Shown here: piece after piece, positions 24,653 through 35,100 of the stretch
Numbering within the stretch: the first letter of the stretch is position 1
How the letters are laid out: every line of letters starts with the position of its first letter
Source of the DNA: a virus
IMG/VR virus record: IMGVR_UViG_3300028008_001583
Location: 1-59,764 of that record
Reading direction: 5' to 3' (one strand)
DNA length: 59,764 nucleotides
Made by a program: the position numbers and the translations under genes
The notes under the pieces: model-generated
Told to the model about the DNA's origin: nothing
The model's input: only the letters and a program-made list of their open reading frames with translations
The model's database searches: none

Positions 24653-26455
24653 ATGTCATCAGGATACATTTTAGGAATTTCAAGAGGCCATAATGCAGGC
24701 GTATGTCTACTTAAAGATGGCCAAATTGTTTTTGCTAGTGAAGAAGAAAGATTTACTCGTCACAAATACGACGGCGGCCCGTTGGCAACGATGATGAAAG
24801 TAAAAGAATACACTGATAAAATTGACGCTATTGTTGTGTGTCATACTACAGATTTAAAAGATGGACCTAAGATAGAATATACTGGTGATAATCTTTATTC
24901 TGGATTAGCTAGAAAAATGGGGTTGATTGATCGAAAAGCTGATATACATAGACACCCGCAGTGTATAGACGTCTCTAATCTTCACCATAAAGTACATGCT
25001 GCTTGTGCGTTTTATCGTTCTGGGTTTGACGAAGCTGTTGCTGTCGTTATCGACGGCGCAGGGTCAGCAATGACTGGAGAGACGCAAGACGGTCCTGTAA
25101 CATTATGGGAAGTAGAAAGTATATACGATTGCTCTTATCCAGACAATATTAAAACATTATATAAACATTATGGTTGTAGAGATCCTATTGTTACTGCTAT
25201 TAATCCTAAAACTAATGGAGAACAATTTGGCGATGCACCGGGCCATACATTTACATCGGTTGTTTCAGGACATGCAGGTATTACAAAAGTCTATGAAGCA
25301 GTAACTCAGTATTGCGGATTTCAAGCAATTGAAGCAGGAAAAACAATGGGATTGTTTCCGTACGGAGCCGAAAATGAAAATATTCCTAAATTGTTTACAA
25401 CAGATACAAAAATTCCATTATCTAATCGTACTATGATAGTTCCAACATATCCAAATGGTGCTATTGTAAATCATTATAATTATGATGAATTATCGCCTAG
25501 TCCAACGGGTGACGAGACTGATTGGACCGAATACCAAAATAGAAGAGATTTAGCGTATGCTTGTCAAACACAAACACAAGAACAATCACTTGATATAATA
25601 CTTTCCGCAGTTAAAATGTCTGGTAAGAAGAAAGTAGTGTTAAGTGGAGGATACGGATTAAATTGCGTAGCAAACTACTGGTATTTGAATAGATTAAATG
25701 AAGAAGGTATCGAATTGTTTGTTGAGCCTATTTCAAACGACGGTGGAACGGCTATTGGAGCAGCTCTATTATACTATCATTCTGTAGAGCAGTCAGAGTT
25801 AAGACGACCTAGAGAGATATATTTAGGACCTCAATACAATTATACTGACGATGAAATTAATAAACTTGCCGAAGAATACAATGCAATTGTTGAAGATGCA
25901 ACAGACGAAAAAGTTATTGAGTTAATGACAAATAAAAATATTGTAGCAATGTTTCAAGGCAGAGCAGAAAATGGTCCTAGAGCATTAGGCAATAGAAGCT
26001 TAATGTTTGATCCAACATTTGAAGACGGCAAAGACTTTGTTAACGAAATTAAACGTAGAGAATATTTCCGCCCGTTTGCTGGGTCTATTCTTGCTGAAGA
26101 TGCACACGAATGGTTTGACCTACGCGGTATGGAAGATAGTCCGCATATGATGTATGCTGTTAACTGTCAGCCAGGGATTGCTGAAAAAATTCCTAGCATT
26201 ATTCATGTTGACGGAACTTGTAGGATACAAACAGTTAATGAAGAAGAAAATCCTCTTTATTATCGTGTGATCAAAGCATTTAAAGAAAAGACAGGAGTAC
26301 CAATCATCTTTAATACTAGTTTTAACCTTGGCGGCGAGCCACTAGTTGAAACACTCGAAGATGCACTTTGGACCTTAAGCGAAAGTAAGATTGAATATCT
26401 ATATTTGCCTGAATACGGAAAACTTCTTACAGTCGGAAATTGGACAATTGCTTGA
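24653..26455 (+). CDS. Carbamoyltransferase, NodU/CmcH family
   Basis: 600 aa, the full length of the family, two bases after the previous stop. The N-terminal half has GISRGHNAGVCLL, EEERFTRHKYDG, HHKVHAACAF and VVIDGAGSAM, the Kae1-like ATP/carbamoyl-adenylate domain. The C-terminal half has GGYGLNCVANYW, NDGGTAIGAAL, GRAENGPRALGNRS and GVPIIFNTSFN, the carbamoyl-transfer domain. It converts carbamoyl phosphate and ATP to carbamoyl-AMP and transfers the group to a hydroxyl, usually on a sugar. Beside GT and methyltransferase genes it probably carbamoylates a sugar. Confidence 0.92.
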   Translation: MSSGYILGISRGHNAGVCLLKDGQIVFASEEERFTRHKYDGGPLATMMKVKEYTDKIDAIVVCHTTDLKDGPKIEYTGDNLYSGLARKMGLIDRKADIHRHPQCIDVSNLHHKVHAACAFYRSGFDEAVAVVIDGAGSAMTGETQDGPVTLWEVESIYDCSYPDNIKTLYKHYGCRDPIVTAINPKTNGEQFGDAPGHTFTSVVSGHAGITKVYEAVTQYCGFQAIEAGKTMGLFPYGAENENIPKLFTTDTKIPLSNRTMIVPTYPNGAIVNHYNYDELSPSPTGDETDWTEYQNRRDLAYACQTQTQEQSLDIILSAVKMSGKKKVVLSGGYGLNCVANYWYLNRLNEEGIELFVEPISNDGGTAIGAALLYYHSVEQSELRRPREIYLGPQYNYTDDEINKLAEEYNAIVEDATDEKVIELMTNKNIVAMFQGRAENGPRALGNRSLMFDPTFEDGKDFVNEIKRREYFRPFAGSILAEDAHEWFDLRGMEDSPHMMYAVNCQPGIAEKIPSIIHVDGTCRIQTVNEEENPLYYRVIKAFKEKTGVPIIFNTSFNLGGEPLVETLEDALWTLSESKIEYLYLPEYGKLLTVGNWTIA

Positions 26456-27089
26456 TAAAGATATTGTCGAAGTAAGATTAGATAAATTTTTAATCTACTC
26501 AGCAAATAAACTAGACGGATACGGTTATCAGACAGCAGCTGATGCCGTATCTTGCTTTAAACACTTTTCAAAAGGCAAAAAATATAACCATTGTTTAGAG
26601 TGGTGTTCTGGCCCAGGATATTTAGGTTTTGGAACACTTAGTCAAGGCCTTACAAAAAAACTTACTTTGTTAGATATACACGAACCGAATAAATTTATAG
26701 TAGAAAAAAGTATTGAAAAAAATGATCTTAATAATTGTGCAGACTTTATTTTATCAAACAATTTTCAACAACATTTACCTAGCAGAAAATATGATTTAAT
26801 TATAGGTAATCCTCCTCATTTTTCTTTTGCTCCTACATATGGTAATATCGATCCAAACGAACATAGAAAATATCAAGACAAGGACTGGAAGATTCATAAA
26901 GATTTTTTTGACACAGTTAATGATTTTATTACCGACGATGTTGATATCATCTTAATGGAAAACACAAAGGGCAGTAATCCAGATACATTTAAAGAAATGA
27001 TCAATAGTAATAATTTAAAGATTGAAAATTATTGTCTAAGTGTAACTTATCCTAACGACATTTGGTATTTGCATGTTAAAAAAGATTAG
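26448..27089 (+). CDS. SAM-dependent methyltransferase
   Basis: 213 aa from a TTG at 26448, which overlaps the carbamoyltransferase by 8 bases. An upstream TTG at 26391 would overlap by 65 bases and is less likely. LEWCSGPGYLGFG is the SAM-binding motif I, LLDIHEP follows it, and DLIIGNPPHF is the catalytic NPP motif of N-methyltransferases such as HemK, RlmG and DNA adenine enzymes. The substrate may be protein glutamine, RNA, DNA or a small molecule. Context suggests sugar modification, but the NPPHF motif favours an amide or base nitrogen. Confidence 0.72.
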   Translation: MLDKDIVEVRLDKFLIYSANKLDGYGYQTAADAVSCFKHFSKGKKYNHCLEWCSGPGYLGFGTLSQGLTKKLTLLDIHEPNKFIVEKSIEKNDLNNCADFILSNNFQQHLPSRKYDLIIGNPPHFSFAPTYGNIDPNEHRKYQDKDWKIHKDFFDTVNDFITDDVDIILMENTKGSNPDTFKEMINSNNLKIENYCLSVTYPNDIWYLHVKKD

Positions 27090-27790
27090 ATAAATTCTTC
27101 TTCAAACCCGGCAGTTAAATCTAAAACTGCTTTATTCCTTATTGTATTAAAAAGTTTTTCTGCTAAAATTGGGTGATTGCGTTCTGATAAATGTCCTTCT
27201 CTTGGATCTCTTCCTTTTATCTTTTTCATCCAATCTAACCATGTATCCATACTTTTACCCTTTACTTCATTAATACAAGGATATAATAAACTACCTTTAA
27301 TTTGTATATTATTATTGACAAAATACGGTTCATTTTCAAAACCTGGTAAAATTAATAAATTTAAATTTTCTTTTTCTTTTAAAAAGTTTATAGCATAAAG
27401 AAGCCATTGAAATCTTATTGCATTTTGTGGATTATCTGTTAAGTGTTTGTTGTATAGATCTATAGCTTTAGATTGATCTTTAGTAACGTATTCGTCAACA
27501 CCCATTAGAATGTTTCCAACACCTTCATTTTCAGGAAAAAACCACTGTCGATTAATCTGGGTTGTTATAAAAATAATTGTATCATTTTCTTTATCAATTA
27601 ACGGTGAGTTATCTATAAATTGAAAGTATATCCATTCGTTAGCAACACCGTCTTCGCAAATATTATAAAAATTCTCATGACCAAGTTTTTTAGTAAGACT
27701 CCACATCCAATGCCAGTCTTTTAACTTGTCACCATCTCGATGAAATGTACCATAGCTATCACCGAATATCCAAAGTTTTCCTGCATTCAT
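27086..27790 (-). CDS. SGNH/GDSL hydrolase-like protein
   Basis: 234 aa from the internal ATG at 27790, which places LWIFGDSYG at the N-terminus as in SGNH hydrolases. The block-I serine lies in GDSY, and the C-terminal HLSERNHPILAEKL gives the Asp/His-type block V (here an N-H pair). An Asn-rich middle follows. The family includes acetylesterases acting on polysaccharides. It converges on the methyltransferase, and the two stop codons share bases (27086-27089). It may trim O-acetyl groups from a glycan. This is inferred. Confidence 0.62.
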   Translation of the reverse strand: MNAGKLWIFGDSYGTFHRDGDKLKDWHWMWSLTKKLGHENFYNICEDGVANEWIYFQFIDNSPLIDKENDTIIFITTQINRQWFFPENEGVGNILMGVDEYVTKDQSKAIDLYNKHLTDNPQNAIRFQWLLYAINFLKEKENLNLLILPGFENEPYFVNNNIQIKGSLLYPCINEVKGKSMDTWLDWMKKIKGRDPREGHLSERNHPILAEKLFNTIRNKAVLDLTAGFEEEFI

Positions 27791-27814
27791 AATAATACTT
27801 ATATACAGTATGAG

Positions 27815-27822
27815 CATAAATA
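27815..27822 (+). promoter_or_regulatory. T4-type late promoter
   Basis: CATAAATA followed by CTATAA, 21 bases before the ATG at 27844. It lies in the divergent gap between the hydrolase and the structural gene. Confidence 0.75.
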
Positions 27823-27843
27823 CTATAAATTGGAACCATATAA

Positions 27844-28248
27844 ATGTTTGATATTACAAGATACTTTACTAAAGGGCTAAAGACTAGCATTCAAATGAAA
27901 GACAACGGATCTTTCTCGCATAACGGACCTTGGAAACAAGTGTACACAGATACACAAATTGCAAGATGGCACAGCGGAGAATTTTCCAGCGCAGAGTTTA
28001 CGATAAGTGTCGACTTTAGTACTACACAAAAAGAAATTATAAAATGTATAGTATGTAATAGTACAGACTATGCTAGCTTAGTTGTTATTGGAAGAAGTAA
28101 CTTAGGTACCAATCTTGTTGAATTAAGTGCAAGTGTAAATTCGTCTTATGTGGATTTAAGTATAAGTCCTGCAGATGCATTATACGAAGGTGCCAAGTTT
28201 ATATACACTGCACAGTATTTTAGAAATCAAAATCCGGTAACTCCGTAA
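27844..28248 (+). CDS. Hypothetical structural protein
   Basis: 134 aa beginning MFDITRYFTKGLKTSIQM, with a central FSSAEFTISVDFS strand pair and a closing GAKFIYTAQYFRNQNP. It looks like an all-beta virion protein. No family is recognised. The late promoter directly upstream supports a structural role. Confidence 0.6.
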   Translation: MFDITRYFTKGLKTSIQMKDNGSFSHNGPWKQVYTDTQIARWHSGEFSSAEFTISVDFSTTQKEIIKCIVCNSTDYASLVVIGRSNLGTNLVELSASVNSSYVDLSISPADALYEGAKFIYTAQYFRNQNPVTP

Positions 28249-28259
28249 TTTATTTGATT

Positions 28260-28267
28260 GATAAATA
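28260..28267 (+). promoter_or_regulatory. T4-type late promoter
   Basis: GATAAATA followed by CTATAG, 18 bases before the ATG at 28286. Confidence 0.75.
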
Positions 28268-28285
28268 CTATAGATGGAGTAATAG

Positions 28286-29176
28286 ATGTCAACAATAGTT
28301 AATACACCGTTTAGATCTAAATATGGATTTGAAAGCACAGGCTTCTTAGTAGACACTGAAGGCAATATTTCTGCCAAGTCTATAAGTTTAGTTGATGAAG
28401 CGCCTGCGCCTGACGATACTGATCTACCTGCTGATAGATCTTTTACTGAACAAGGCGGCAGTTTTAGAATTAGCGGCATAGGCAGTAATAATCCAGGCTT
28501 TACTGTTTTTCGAACAAAGACAACAACTATTGATTTAGATCTAAGTACTTTAACATTTAATATATATTCTGATTCTAGCTTTACAACCTTGTATAATAAT
28601 GGAATTATACATAGTGATGGTGATAGTGGAGTAGATGCCCAAGGCAAACAAGATGGAAGAATTTCTTGGACCATACCGCTTACTGCTCCTAATACATTAT
28701 ATTATGCAAATACTAGCGGCACTGTATCAGGAATTATTACAGTACAAAATGCTCCAAGTGCGTTTAGTGAAGTTTCTATCACCGGAACTACTCCTAGCAC
28801 AAGTACAACAACAGGAGCACTTACAGTATTAGGCGGAATTGGTGCTTCAGGAGATTTAAATCTTGGTGGTAATCTAAATATTCAAGGAGTAGGAATTCCT
28901 GCACTTAAATCGGGCACAAATTTAGATTTAGAAGCAGGAAATTCAATTGTTATTAGAGTTGATGACGTCCTCATAGGAAAAATTGAATCTTCAGGTTCTA
29001 CAGTGCCAGTGACCAGCACAACAATAAATAACACTACGATAGGTGCTACAGTACCGTCAACAGCAGCGTTTACTTCAGCAACAGTTAGCACTGAACCAGC
29101 AGTAGCAAATGCTGTAGCAAACAAACAATATGTAGATCGTACAGCAACAGCATTATCAATAGCATTTGGATTATAA
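28286..29176 (+). CDS. Tail-fibre-like structural protein
   Basis: 296 aa. The N-terminal PFRSKYGFESTGFLVDTEGNIS, the middle TGALTVLGGIGASGDLNLGGNL and the C-terminal VANKQYVDRTA motif are all typical of trimeric phage fibres. The last resembles the PNKKYVDD motif in the protein at 2147. Repeated short beta segments predominate. It is followed after three bases by the 2062-aa gene, so the two are probably made together and may interact. Confidence 0.68.
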   Translation: MSTIVNTPFRSKYGFESTGFLVDTEGNISAKSISLVDEAPAPDDTDLPADRSFTEQGGSFRISGIGSNNPGFTVFRTKTTTIDLDLSTLTFNIYSDSSFTTLYNNGIIHSDGDSGVDAQGKQDGRISWTIPLTAPNTLYYANTSGTVSGIITVQNAPSAFSEVSITGTTPSTSTTTGALTVLGGIGASGDLNLGGNLNIQGVGIPALKSGTNLDLEAGNSIVIRVDDVLIGKIESSGSTVPVTSTTINNTTIGATVPSTAAFTSATVSTEPAVANAVANKQYVDRTATALSIAFGL

Positions 29177-29179
29177 AAC

Positions 29180-32100
29180 ATGGCAAAAACACAACTAAAA
29201 AATTATGTATTTAAACCGGGTATCGGAGCAATAGATTATGTATATCCTAACGCTTATAGTTTGCTAAGTGCAAACAAAAGTTTTATACAAAAAGAAGCAA
29301 CAGCTTGGATACAAGATCAAGTAGATGCAAGTGCAACTGGATTTGTAGGATATACATATAATCAAGCAAAATGTGAAAGAGATGTAGGATACGTTGTTGA
29401 TGCATACTTAAAAGACCTGCGATACGGCGGTAATGAAAATGTAATTAAAACTATTCGGTACTATTGGGATCAAGATGTTGCACAAGTTGACGGCGACAGA
29501 CAACCTGAGATACAAACACACACTTTTATTAGTACACTAATAAGAGATTATATTTTTGCAAACAGTTTATATTCTGCTTCAAATAGCGAAGTAACACAAA
29601 CAGTAGATACAAATACTACTGTAGAAACTACAGTACAGTTTACACCTACAGATGCTAGTTACACACCAACTACGGGAGTAATGACATTAACAATCGGCAC
29701 TCATTCTCTAGCAGTAGGAGATGAAATACACATTGCTCCGGGTGCTATAACTTTTACTTGCTTGCTTGACGGCGGAGCAACAACGCACCCTTATCCTAGA
29801 GCAACAGGTGTTCCTAATGCAAAAGGAAGAGATCCGTATTATTATGCACCTTTAACAATCACATCTGTAACTGGTACTACTATTACTATGAATGTAGGAA
29901 TATCTTCAGATACTTCTGTACACTCGTTTGATAGTGCAACAACAAATGGCGTTACTTCTGGACCTAGTGCAAAGATTAATACACTAGCATTTAATACAGT
30001 TGATACAATTACAAATGGTCTTAATGGACTACCAACACTAGTTCCTACAGGAGTAGGTACTGTTAAAGTGCAAGGTAGATGGGATTTAGAGCAGATTTTA
30101 TTAGTTACAAATACAACTTCTAATGAAATTATATATAATTTTAGTTCACCTACAGCAGGCGGCTCAATAACACAAAAAACTGACGGCGTAAATAAAGATC
30201 CGGATTTTCTAAAATATCTAGAAACTACTGATGCCATTACAACACTAACGTTAAATTATAATACCCGTACACATAGCTCCACAGATGCTTTGCAAATTTT
30301 TGCAGAAGAAATAGAAAATGGTAAAAGCGTTGTAACAACAAGACCGTATGATTTTGGATCAGATGCTATTGAACGTATGCGTGTTGCACAGCCATTATCA
30401 ATGCTTGACGCTGACTTTGAGTACGGACTACAGCCTACCAAGTGGGCAGCAATTGGAACATTGCGAGGATATCCTTCAGTATACGAAGTTCCAGGTACTG
30501 ATACTCCAGTACTATCTGTTGTAACAGATGCTTCGGCAGGAACAGAAGGCATAGGCCAATCACAAATAACTGTAACAACAGTCGGGCCACACGGTTTTGA
30601 ACCAGGTACACCGATAACTATTAAAGCACTAGAAGACAGTGTTAGCGGAGCAGCTAGAGCAGAAGGTAGTTTTGTAATAGTTGAAGTCCCTACAAATAAC
30701 TCGTTTACATTTTTTGCAAAGTCAAAAGTTGGCACTGTTAATCCTACTACACTATCTACAACATATACTCAATTAAGAAAAGCAGGATTTTACACAGGTG
30801 CAAGTATTGGACAACCTGAGGTAACTGTTGTAAGTAATGGTAGTGCAGGAACACTAGTAGCAGAATTAGACATTGCTAGCGGAAGTACAGTCATACCATT
30901 TGACGGTCCGTCGCCAGAAGTTGGTGCGCCACTAGTAAATGCAAATATTCCGGAAGGTTCTCAGGTAACATCGATAATCGATACAAGTGCTGGCGGAGGC
31001 GACTATATTACTCCAGTAACAATTGCAAATATTAATCCAGGAGATCTTAGTTTTACTGTACAGGACTCAACTGGCATTGTAGATAATCTTGCTTTAGATA
31101 GAGGCGACGGTACAGCTATCTATGTAACCAGTGTTGCTGGTTCTACAGTAAATATGTCTGGGGCATTTACTGGTGCATACGTAGCTAATACTGCAAACTA
31201 TGCAATTGCACCGACCGCAATTGTATCTAGTGGTACAGGCGCCCTAGTTAATATTTCATCAGCAGGAGGAACATATACACTTGATGGATTGGCAAACCAA
31301 GGCGACAACTATCAAGTAGGAGATATATTACTCATACAAGGCAATTTATTAGGCGGTACATCTCCTACTAACGACCTTACATTAAGAGTGTTAACATTAG
31401 ATAGTGATACAGGAATAGGAACTTTAGAACTTACTGGAAATGCATTTGACGGTACTACTACTATAACTAATCTAACAGGCGTAGTCGTTGGCAACAACGG
31501 CACAGACGGCAAATTTGATATTGTTATGTTAAACAATGCATATACAGCTGATGTAGCATCACCTGATACTTCACTAGGCTATATTGTTAATGATGTTATA
31601 AAAATACCAGGAAACTTGATTGACCCTACAGCAGGAACAACTCCTGCTAATGATGCATATGTAACAGTCACTGGCATAGGCGCCGGCGGATCGATTACAA
31701 GTGTATCTGTTGACGGTACTGCACCTGATGCACAACTACAATTTTTTAACCCAACTAATTCAACTAACGGCTCAGGCAGCGGCATTATATTTACAGTATA
31801 TACTAATGGTACGACATATAGTGTCACAGTTGATCCGCTTAATCAAGGTATAAATTACTTACCTGGCAATACTATTACAGTTACTGGAGATTTATTAGGC
31901 GGCGCAACCCCTGCTAATGACTTAACAATTACTGTCGATAACGTAGGCGGTGGCGGAGAAGTTACTGCTCAATCAATTGCAGGAACTGCATATAATGGCA
32001 GATCTTCTGTAAATCTTCCAGGCAGTAATGTAGTTGGCACAGGCGCAACTTTTGACGTAGGATTAGCAGGCGGCACATATACTGTTACACTAACTGACGG

Positions 32101-35100
32101 CGGTGATAGTTATGGCGCAGGACAAGAAATACTAATTCCAGCAGGCACAACTATTCCGGGTACTAGTCCTGCAAACGATTTAACAATTGCAATTGATACA
32201 GTTGATGCAGTTGCCACTGGCACGATAGGTACAATTACCGAATCTGGCACAGCTTATGGCGGAACCGGAACATTTAATGGAGTGCCAACTACACTACAGC
32301 CGGTCTCTGGCAATAGCTTTAGTGTGAATATTAGTAGGGCCAACGGGACTTATGGAATAGCATTAGACAACGGTGGCACAGGCTATGCTATAGGAAATAC
32401 ATTTAGAATAAATGGTCCACAGCTTGACGGACTACAGCCATTAAATGACATTACACTAGTTGTTTCGAGTATCGATGTAAGTACAGGTGAAATTACAGCA
32501 TTTACAAATACATACGAAAGTGCTGCTCCTGGAGATGTATTAACACTTATTAGTACTGTTATTGTAACTGATGCTACTACAGCACCTATAACTAGATCAT
32601 CTCAAATTACTTATGGTGCATTGGCAACACTAGAAATAACACTATCTAATGCACATGGACTGGTTCCTGGTAACACATTTATTGTTACTGCTAGTTCAGA
32701 TGACGGCGTAAATAATCATGATTTAGCAGCAGGTTCGTTCTTTGTTACAGATATACCAGCTGTAAATAAACTTCGATATCAAGCAAGAACAACTGGTACT
32801 ATTGACGTAACTAGTGGAGAAATTTTAGGAATATTATATCCAAGACCTGACAGCTTCTTTGTTCACAGACCATATGACGGCGGTGTACAGTTAGGTACAG
32901 GCGGTCCACAGCATGGCGCACAAGCAATACGTCAAAGTAAAAAATATATTCGTTACCAGTCAGGTAAAGGTATTATGTATACAACTGGTGCGCTATTTGC
33001 ACCAAGTTATGATTTACGTAGCCTTACAGCCGATGATGTAGAAGTGGGAAGTTTAATCACAGTTACAACAGATGACAACGATCATGGTGTACAAGCAGGC
33101 GGCATAGTTAGAATACTAGGCGTAGAAACTCCAGGATATAACAGTGGACCACAAACTGCTGTTCCTCCTACATTTGATTATACTGTTGAAAGTGTAATAG
33201 ATGAACGCACATTTACAATACGAGCACAGCGTAGATTAGGAGCAACCACTGCTATACTAGGCTTTGGCTCACAGATGAGTGTTGTTGCTTGGCACGGTGC
33301 TACAGTACGTTCAGGTATCTTTGACGATCAAAACGGCATTTTCTGGGAGTTTGACGGCACACAAATCAGTGTAGTACAACGTACAGGCACTAGACAGTTA
33401 GCAGGTACAATTGCATTAGATATAGATGAAAATTTGGTAACTGGAACAAACACAAGATTCACAGACCAATTGAAGGCTGGAGATAGAATTATTATCAAAG
33501 GTATGACGCATGTTGTGTCACACGTAAACAGTCAAACCGAATGTACAATAACACCAGATTTCCGCGGCGTTGTAAATATCACAGGCGCAAAAGCAAACTT
33601 AATTGTAGACAAGAAAACAAAACAAAGCGATTTTAATCTAGACAGATTAGACGGCACTGGTCCAAGTGGTTACGATATCGACATTGCTAAGATGCAGATG
33701 ATTGGTATTCAATACAGTTGGTATGGTGCTGGTTTTATTGACTTTATGCTACGTGGTTCAGATGGTAATTTTGTTTTTGCACATAGAATGCGTAACTCAA
33801 ACGTAAACACAGAAGCGTTTATGCGTTCAGGTAACTTGCCTGTACGTTATGAAGTTACTAACGAAGGTCCTCCGGGCAAACTAGCAGCAGCAATGGATGC
33901 AAGTCAAGATACTGCGGTATTAACTGATACTAGTTTCTTCCCAGACTACGGCACAATATATGTCGATAACGAAATTATGAACTTTACTGGCAATAATAAA
34001 GTAGATAACATCCTAACTGGCTTAACAAGAGGAGCAACATTTTCAAACTTCCAAGCAGGTGCGACAAGATCATATACTGCAAGTGCAGCAACAACGCACA
34101 ATGACAGGACTGGTGTTGTATTGATATCGCAAACAATTACACCATTGATTAGTCACTGGGGTAGTGCGTTTATTACAGACGGCATGTTTGACGATGATCG
34201 AGGATATATTTTCTCATACGCTGAGACAGGCGTTGAAGTTAGTACTACAAAACAAAGTGCTTTCTTAATTAGACTATCTCCTAGCGTTTCAAATGCACTA
34301 GTAGGAGACCTAGGCGAAAGAGAATTGCTAAACAGAGCACAGTTACTACTACAAGGCATTGAAGTTACGTCAGACGGTGTAGATACTGGAAATAGTAATG
34401 CTCCGGTCGTGGGTGGTATTGTTATTGAAGGTGTTCTTAATCCGCAAAACTATCCACTTAATCCAGCAGATATTGGTTGGACAACATTGAGTGGTGTTGC
34501 TCAAGGTGGTCAGCCTAGTTTTGCACAAATTGCTTCAGGCGGTAGTGTTAACTGGTCAACAGGTGAAGCTGCAACAACTGCTACAGTTAGTTCTCAAGCA
34601 GCAATATCCATAAATATGGATAGTGGGCGATATAGATCTGATAGAAACCGTAATCTTATTTGGATAAATGCTAATGATTATAGAAATACATTTGGTACAA
34701 CAAGTCTGGCGCCTGTGCAAGGTAAGACAATTATAAATGCTGGCTCTTATTCAAACATACAATCAGGAACTACAATCACTGGCGGATATATGAATAACAG
34801 CGGCGATTATGGTTATTTTATATTAAGCAGAAATACTACTAATAATAACAACGATAGAATCAACGCAGCCACTGCTAATGCATATACAATACAGTCAGCA
34901 GATATACCGTTGGTTGATAGAAACTTTGCATATTTTGACAAGACAAGTTTTGATTCATCAGGCGCAAAAATAGGTACAGAATTATCCAACGGCGGCTCAG
35001 TAAGCTTTCCATCTAACACATTGATCAACAGTATAGATCTAGTAGATTTCGGCGGAACTGAATATTACGAAGTACAGTTTAACCAGTCATTTAGTGGTAC

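Noticed and set aside
30256-30735. 159-aa minus-strand open frame in the 2062-aa gene
   Set aside because: Composition mirrors the coding strand and no ribosome-binding site precedes it.
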